Assembly (NCBI GenBank): GCA_002104935.1
Contig: MCGT01000027.1
Location: forward strand, 62,001-126,000
Length of the DNA stretch: 64,000 nucleotides
Reading direction: 5' to 3'
From: Hesseltinella vesiculosa
Lineage: Eukaryota > Mucoromycota > Mucoromycetes > Mucorales > Cunninghamellaceae
Under the pieces are notes generated by a model. The model did not search any database and was not told the DNA's origin. It saw only the letters and a list, made by a program, of their open reading frames with translations. The position numbers and the translations under genes are program-made. How positions within the stretch are numbered: the first letter of the stretch is position 1; the number at the start of each line of letters is the position of its first letter. Below, in pieces: positions 58,421-64,000 of the stretch.

Positions 58421-60941
58421 TTAGGGGATGGAGGCAAATTGCTGGCGTTGTTGCTCTTCTACTTCACTTTGTTCAAAGGAGGCCAGTAAGGGCGAGAGCA
58501 TGATGTCTACGTTTTCATAATTGACATTGCAACACATGGAAATCAGGCGTTTGTAGTCTTGATAGCGCTTGTTGGGCATCTGCCTCTGGAGTTGGACTAT
58601 CTGCTTTACCATGGCCTGCCGATCCTGCCGTAATTGATGCCATTGTTGTGAGAGATCGTAGGTACTGGATGTTTTGGTGATCTCATGCAGTCGACGCTTG
58701 AGCAGAGGTGACGAGGGAGTGTCGGGCACAAGGAGAGAGGCAGAGGGCTTGGTGGTCAGCGAGGGCGACTTTTCCTGGGTCTGGGCGGGGGACGAAGGCT
58801 CGGTGGAGGGTGGGGAGGATGACAGCAAATGTTGGATGGAGCAGGTGGAGGGGCCGGCGCCGGTATCTAGAGGCTTTTGGAAGGCATCGAGCTCGCGTTG
58901 AACAAGGTGGACCAGTTGTTTTTGTTGGGTGAATTCCAAGAGCCGGTGCAGCTGGAGCTGCAAGGCATCGGCTTGTTGGGTGATATCGTCCATGGACCGT
59001 TTGTCGTAGGATAGGCGGTTGAGGGTACTGAGGGTGATGTCGAGCCGTTTCTTGACCATTTGGACCTCGGCCGTCATTTCTCGTAGAACCTGGTCCTTAT
59101 GGCTGTGGTCGCGCTCGAAACTGCCGATGAAATCGTCAATGATCTTGTGCGGATCCCGCAGCACAGGCGTGGACGACCAGGAAGGCGCAGGGTTGTGAAG
59201 CGCGGAGGAAGGCGACAAGGGGGACGGCGAAACATCGATCGCGGCAGCGGCGGAGGCAGCAAGGGCATGGCTGTTGGTGGCGGTGGTGAGGGGCGTGCCA
59301 GCGGTGGCTGGGGCAGTTGGGGCTGGAGGCTCGAGCTGCAAAGGGTCGTTTTTCAAGGCGTCATCGACGCGTTGGCGTGCGCGCTTGCGTTGTTCTTCAT
59401 CAGGCCCGGCTTGATGTGGTAGGTTCGCGTAGTAGCCGTCCATTTCCAGAATGTAGTCCTGGGAGGTCTTGCCTTCTTCATTGACCAGCTGTGGGTTGGC
59501 GCCGGCGTCGACGAGTAGGCGCACAAGCTTCTTGTTGCCGATCCGGGAGGCGATGGTGAGGGCGGTATCGCCATAGACGTCCTGCACGTTCAGGATCTGG
59601 ACGAGATCATCCTTGTTGGTAGCGCGGATGCGCTCCATGAGGCAGTCCATGTAATAGCGCGACGCGTGCACCTTGCCTTTCCAGCCGGCGGTCGAGGCAA
59701 TGTGGTGAAAGACTGTCTGGTCCTTCTTGTCGATGTTGAAGATGGTTTTGCGCAGCAATTCCAGCATGTGGGGGAAGCACCGGCGCTCAAAGTTGTTGGT
59801 GAAGAGGACGGCTCGGATCAGGGCGGTCTGGCCTTTGTAGTTTACCCGATAGACATCGGCACCATGGTGAAGCAGCAGCTTGACGATCTTGAGATGACCC
59901 ATGGCGGCGGCCCAGTGCAAGCTGGTGTGGCCTTCATCGTCAATGATGATATTGAAGTCTAGGTCGGGTGGAGGGTGCATTAGCAGGCTGGGTACGCGGG
60001 GGTCACCTGATATAAAATGGCGTAGCAGCTGTGCCTCGTACGGTTCATCAGATTCATAACTGCTGTCGTTCTCATATTGTTCCGAGGCCATGGTATGGCT
60101 ACCGTCCTCATCGTCGGATCCGTAGCCATGGTGGTGAGAAGGGTGATGGCCAGGAGGTGGTGGCTGGTGCTGCTGGGGCGGTGGGTAAGGGTAACCGTAG
60201 GCTGGCGGCGGTTGTTTATAGCCGACCATGGAGCGACCATTGGTTTGCGGCTGTGACGAAGCGGACGAAGATGCCATGGCATAGGGAGCATAATGGTATG
60301 GGTGAACGTAGCCATGGGGGATGTGATGATGTGGAGGCACTGGCATGGCCATGGGCGGCTGCATAGGCATACCCATGGGTGGCGGCACCTGTTGAAGTTT
60401 AGCGATTTTGGCTTTTTGGGCTTTGGGTCGGGTGTGGTGCTGAATGGTGTGCTTGGGAGCTAGCGGAGGGCTTTCACCACCTGCTTGGAACAGGAGCAGA
60501 GGCGACAGTAATTCAAACACATCGTACCTTCGTGCTAATTCTTTGGCTCGTTCTATTGGGATCCATGTGCCTGTATTAGAAAAGAAGAAAGCGGTGAGGA
60601 GCCATGGTTTGATTATGAGCAGGAAAAGATATATAAAAAAACTGTATCTCATCTCTTGTAGCATTTTCTTTTTCTTTTTCTTGTTTTTTCTTACCTTGGT
60701 ATTTGCCATAACCACCTTGAATCTTTTCATGGGTGCCGGTTTGAACTTCTCTTTCCAAGATACGAGTGCGTTGAGCTTTTCCGAATTCAGCGACTTTGAG
60801 GATTTGTGTGGCATTGATGTAATCGTCTTCTCGTCGACGCATCACCGACACAGACTTGCAATTGAGTTCGTATACTGGTACATTGGAATAAGTGGCTTTG
60901 TATACTGTGGTTTGATCTTCCATGCTGGGCACATCAACCAT
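58421..60941 (-). CDS. APSES (KilA-N) cell-cycle transcription factor with ankyrin repeats, Swi4/Mbp1/Res-like
   Basis: Two exons (60695-60941, 58421-60570) give 798 residues. Residues about 10-105 form the APSES DNA-binding domain ([38 protein letters not shown]), split by the intron. A Pro/His-rich linker follows, then ankyrin repeats ([38 protein letters not shown]), and a C-terminal coiled-coil region. This is the layout of the DNA-binding subunits of SBF/MBF that drive G1/S genes. It is convergent with the sugar transporter (220 bp). Confidence 0.93.
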
Positions 60942-61338
60942 GTAAAAAAAAAAAAAAAAAAGTGTGTGTGTGTGTGTGTGACCGGAATGGATGGGAACGG
61001 AGTAGGATTATTCTTTTCTATCACTAGTAACGAAATAAAAGGCAATAAAGTCAAAGGAGAATAATATTACTAAATAAATGAAGAGAAGAGGGAATGTTAA
61101 AAAAAACAAGTGTTACAAGGAAAATAACGAAAACGAGGAAGAGAAGAAAAATGAAAACACCACACGACCACGCACAAACAACGGTGAGTTTCATACCCCG
61201 ACGCTCTCGCCATGCCTGGGTTTGACCCGCTCAGAGCATGGGACCTTTTTTCTCTTCTCTCTCTTTTTTTTTTTTTTGTTTCATCGCTTTTTTAATACTT
61301 TTCTTTATTGATACATTTTCTTATTTATTGCTTGCATC
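60942..61338. other. Divergent promoter of APSES factor and Rab5 genes, with (GT)n
   Basis: An A run then a (GT)n microsatellite of about nine repeats at 60962-60980. The part before the Rab5 start is T-rich. No gene. Confidence 0.6.
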
Positions 61339-62349
61339 ATGGCTGAACAATCTACTGCCACTACATCACCTACTATTCCAGCTAATGGAAAGCCTACCAA
61401 TGTCAAACTTGTATTGTTAGGTAAATGATAAAAACGTCACCCAAGTCTTGGCATTTTTTTTTCATCGGTCTTGTCATTTTCGATAACGCTTTCTCGGTTA
61501 ATGCTTACATTTTTTCATCATCTAAACTAGGTGAATCGGCTGTTGGTAAATCCAGTCTTGTATTGCGATTTGTCAACCGAGAATTTGCTGAAAATCGTGA
61601 ACCTACCATTGGAGGTAAGCCCAATAAAAATAACAGCTGCACGCCAAAGGAGACCTTGTTCGTTGCTCAACCTTGTTTGAATAGCTGCATTTTTGACACA
61701 AAAATGTCACTTGAACGACCGTACTATTAAATTTGAAATCTGGGACACGGCTGGTCAAGAACGATTCCATTCCCTAGCTCCAATGTATTATCGTTGCGCT
61801 CAAGCAGCTGTTGTAGTCTACGATATCACCAAATCTGTAAGGGATGACTCCAAAAGGGGTTGATATCAGGGACGAGAAAGCGATATTGACCTTTTAAATC
61901 CATCTATCAGGCTACCTTGGATAAGGCCAAATCCTGGGTCAAAGAATTGCAACGTCAAGCCAACCAAGACATTGTGATTGCTCTTGTTGGCAACAAGCAG
62001 GATTTGGTGCTTGAAGACGAGTCCGAACGCCAAGTCGCTACCGAGGATGCAAAAGCATATGCAGAAGAGGCTGATTTGTTATTCTTCGAAACCAGTGCCA
62101 AATCTGGCGAGAATGTGGATCAAGTGTTTGCTGGCATTGGTAAGCCCAATTTTTCTGTCTTTTTTTTTTTTTTTTTTTTGCACATGCTTACCAGCTTTTT
62201 TTTTTTTTTTGCTATCGTTAATAGCTGAAAAGATTCCTTTGGAGTACATTTTATCTAACCGCAATGGAGGCAGCCGCCAAGGGGGCCCGGGTCGTGTGGA
62301 ATTGTCTCAACCTGCCAACCCCACCGCCAGCTCCTCCTGCTCTTGCTAA
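61339..62349 (+). CDS. Rab5-type small GTPase (Ypt51/Vps21-like)
   Basis: Five exons (61339-61420, 61531-61614, 61685-61836, 61911-62139, 62225-62349) give 223 residues. G motifs: GESAVGKSS (P-loop), EPTIGAAFLTQ (switch I; the AAFLTQ effector segment is the Rab5 mark), [18 protein letters not shown] (switch II), NKQD and ETSAK. It ends CSC, a double-cysteine geranylgeranylation site. Rab5 directs early endosome fusion and traffic and recruits the PI3-kinase whose lipid FYVE proteins bind, so it works in the same route as the FYVE-RING ligase here. Confidence 0.96.
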
Positions 62350-62566
62350 TTCTTTTTTTTTTTCGCTCACTTTCTTTTAACAACTCATTTGGTATTCTCC
62401 CCTTTTATTTTTATTTCATACCCCCTTCCCTTCTTTTTTTTATATAGTTATCGAATCGAAGCCTCGGTACCTCATTCCTTAGCAAATAAAAACAGGTTTT
62501 CGTTTTTTTTTCTTTTCTCAACTCCCCGATATTTTTTGTCCCGTTTCTTTTTTTTTTCGACTCAAG

Positions 62567-62986
62567 ATGGACGATGACACGTCAGCCACGATTGCACCTG
62601 TAAGCCAATCGTTGTAACGTCATGCACACTTGATTGATCCTTATGTCAATTGACCAGGAAACAATGAATAGCATCATGAAAACAAAGTGGAAGGACGAAC
62701 GCACCAAAGGTAACCAAATGAGCCTGATCAATCAGTCAGCCTTCATTCATGGCTGTTGCTTGTTTTTAATCAAACCGATAGCCAATAATGCTGCATTACA
62801 AACAGCATCCGAGTATATGCGTCTGTTTACCAAGGGTAGGGTCCATTTGAAAGCACAGAATCGTTGCTGACTTTTTCTTCAGAAGCTGTTGCCCGTGCCG
62901 CAGAACAGGCGTCCTCAGAAAACAAGACCACCATCACTGTGAGCCACCTGGAAAAGGTGCTGCCCCAATTGATGCTGGATTTCTAA
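62567..62986 (+). CDS. CENP-X / Mhf2 histone-fold protein
   Basis: Four short exons (62567-62599, 62658-62709, 62782-62835, 62883-62986) give 80 residues, the family size. The histone-fold pattern is NNAALQTASEYMRLFTKEAV then ARAAEQA, and the conserved end LEKVLPQLMLDF. CENP-X pairs with CENP-S, binds branched DNA with the FANCM/Mph1 helicase, and is also part of the kinetochore CENP-T-W-S-X complex. It starts 218 bp after Rab5. Confidence 0.9.
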
Positions 62987-63091
62987 TTTTCCCAGCTCTT
63001 TTACTCTATAGCAAGTAGACGGATACCCACGATTGTCTCGATCAATAAAGAACAAGGATGCTTCCTTTATCATGAAAAAAATAAAAAGAGG

Positions 63092-64000
63092 TCATGTGCC
63101 AAGGGGAATTTGCTGTTGCTGGAACAGCTCTGGAGCCAATGGCTTGGAGGCGCGGTTGCCCATGTACATGTCTGGGCCGGCAGGTGCAAGGTCATTCATG
63201 CTAGGCTGGGACAAGGACGGCTGGGATGGGGTATCCAAGGTGAAGCTGGAAGTGGAAGGACGCGATGGAGGTTGTGCCTGTTGTTGATGATGCGCCATCA
63301 GAGGGGGATGCTGCGGTCCAAGAGGCAAGGGTGGGCCTTGCTGCGGTTGCTGGCGAAGGTTGTAAAAAGAGAGGGAAGGCGGGCCACCGGAAGGATTGCC
63401 AGCCATGCCGCCAGGGCCCATCATGGGCATATAGACCGGACGAGGCAACATGGATTGGTGATGGTGGTGAGGGGGTGGTTGCTGTGACCCAAGGCTGGGC
63501 GGCAACCCTGCACGATGGTGCTGATGATTGTAGAGCAGAGGCGGGGGTGGCGGCGGCTGCATCAACCCACGCAGGCGAGGTGGAGGAGGATTGCCGGAAG
63601 GTCGTCGGTGCCGCTCCATCATAGGGTGGCGGCGTACAGACGGTCGGTATGTGGTTGGCATCAGTGGCGAGTCCATGGAGCCGTCCAGCTCATTGTCATT
63701 CATGTCGTCATCGTCGACATCGTCGTCGGCCATCATCATTCTTCCATTGTGCGCCATCAGGTCATCGTCCATCCCTTCACTGGTTGTATCGTCATCATCG
63801 TCGTCGTCGTCTTCATCGCGAGGCCCGTCGTAAAAGAAAGGGGGGTTGGGCACAAAGCCACGACGAGGATGAAACATCGACGAGGGTTGTTTTGGTTCCA
63901 CAGGATAGTAATCGTCTTGGTCACGGATACGTTGAGGCAGACTTCGACTGCGGCGGTGGTGTTGGTGGCGTGACCGGGGTCGGCGGCGACGCTCTTGCCG
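63092..64000 (-). CDS. Low-complexity Pro/Gln/His-rich protein, 5' part outside the window
   Basis: The 303 C-terminal codons are in one frame to the window edge; the start lies beyond 64000. From the N-terminal side: an Arg/His/Ser-rich segment, an Asp run (eight D), a second acidic Met/Asp stretch, then poly-Pro, His/Gln and Gly/Pro/Met-rich sequence ending in ELFQQQQIPLGT. No domain is recognised. It could be a nuclear regulatory or RNA-related protein from composition alone. Antisense open frames over the same stretch are shadows. Confidence 0.65.
   Translation of the reverse strand, partial: RQERRRRPRSRHQHHRRSRSLPQRIRDQDDYYPVEPKQPSSMFHPRRGFVPNPPFFYDGPRDEDDDDDDDDTTSEGMDDDLMAHNGRMMMADDDVDDDDMNDNELDGSMDSPLMPTTYRPSVRRHPMMERHRRPSGNPPPPRLRGLMQPPPPPPLLYNHQHHRAGLPPSLGSQQPPPHHHHQSMLPRPVYMPMMGPGGMAGNPSGGPPSLSFYNLRQQPQQGPPLPLGPQHPPLMAHHQQQAQPPSRPSTSSFTLDTPSQPSLSQPSMNDLAPAGPDMYMGNRASKPLAPELFQQQQIPLGT

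Noticed and set aside
63110..63973. Plus-strand frames rich in Val/Ile/Gly
   Set aside because: Antisense of the Asp/Pro/His-rich protein; no start context or domain.

Overview
The window looks like nuclear DNA of a filamentous fungus, most likely Mucoromycota (Mucorales-type). The reasons are dense intron-rich genes with short GT-AG introns (about 50-125 bp), very T/A-rich intergenic DNA with long homopolymer runs, and fungal orthologues such as Bfr1, Rer1, APSES factor, Nab2 and a fungal-type P4-ATPase. The lineage call is inference. I saw no rRNA, tRNA or CRISPR array.

Region 1 (1-20.5 kb) is rich in repeats and mobile elements. Two arms of about 1.9 kb (1-1895 and 5352-7274) form a near-identical inverted repeat. 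Each arm carries the upstream DNA and 5' part of a broken SSD1/DIS3-family (RNB nuclease-like) gene. A third, longer and more diverged copy lies at 17.27-19.89 kb, and a faint inverted relic at about 20.0-20.27 kb. Between the arms is a 2H-phosphoesterase (AKAP7/ASCC1-type) gene. A complete 4.24-kb Tc1/mariner-type (DD34E) transposon occupies 8455-12698. It has TIRs of about 160 bp, a TA duplication on each side, a spliced transposase, two accessory helix-turn-helix ORFs, and a 35-bp minisatellite in the divergent promoter. About 380 bp beyond its right end is a five-exon gene for a Fanzor (eukaryotic TnpB-like RNA-guided nuclease), reading leftward.

Region 2 (20.5-64 kb) is ordinary gene-dense sequence. 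In order it holds: Fet3-like multicopper oxidase (-), KHDC4-like KH protein (+), FYVE-RING E3 ligase (+), F-box/LRR protein (+), NAA50 acetyltransferase (+), Bfr1 (-), Dnf-type P4-ATPase (+), a multi-pass membrane protein (+), Rer1 (+), frataxin (-), a kelch receptor-like protein (+), a degenerate coding region (-), an F-box protein (-), riboflavin synthase (+), Mediator Med10 (-), Nab2/ZC3H14 (+), PKA catalytic subunit (+), an MFS sugar transporter (+), an APSES/ankyrin factor (-), Rab5 (+), CENP-X/Mhf2 (+), and the 3' part of a low-complexity protein (-) cut by the window edge. Several act in membrane traffic (FYVE-RING, P4-ATPase, Rer1, Rab5), but nothing suggests a cluster.

The most interesting content is the Tc1-type element with its own stand-alone DNA-binding proteins and minisatellite promoter, next to a nearly intact Fanzor. 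Gene models were spliced by eye. For most genes the exon lengths add up to an open frame with GT-AG borders. The exceptions are the Fanzor exon 4/5 junction, the start of the 2H gene and the degenerate region at 46-48 kb.
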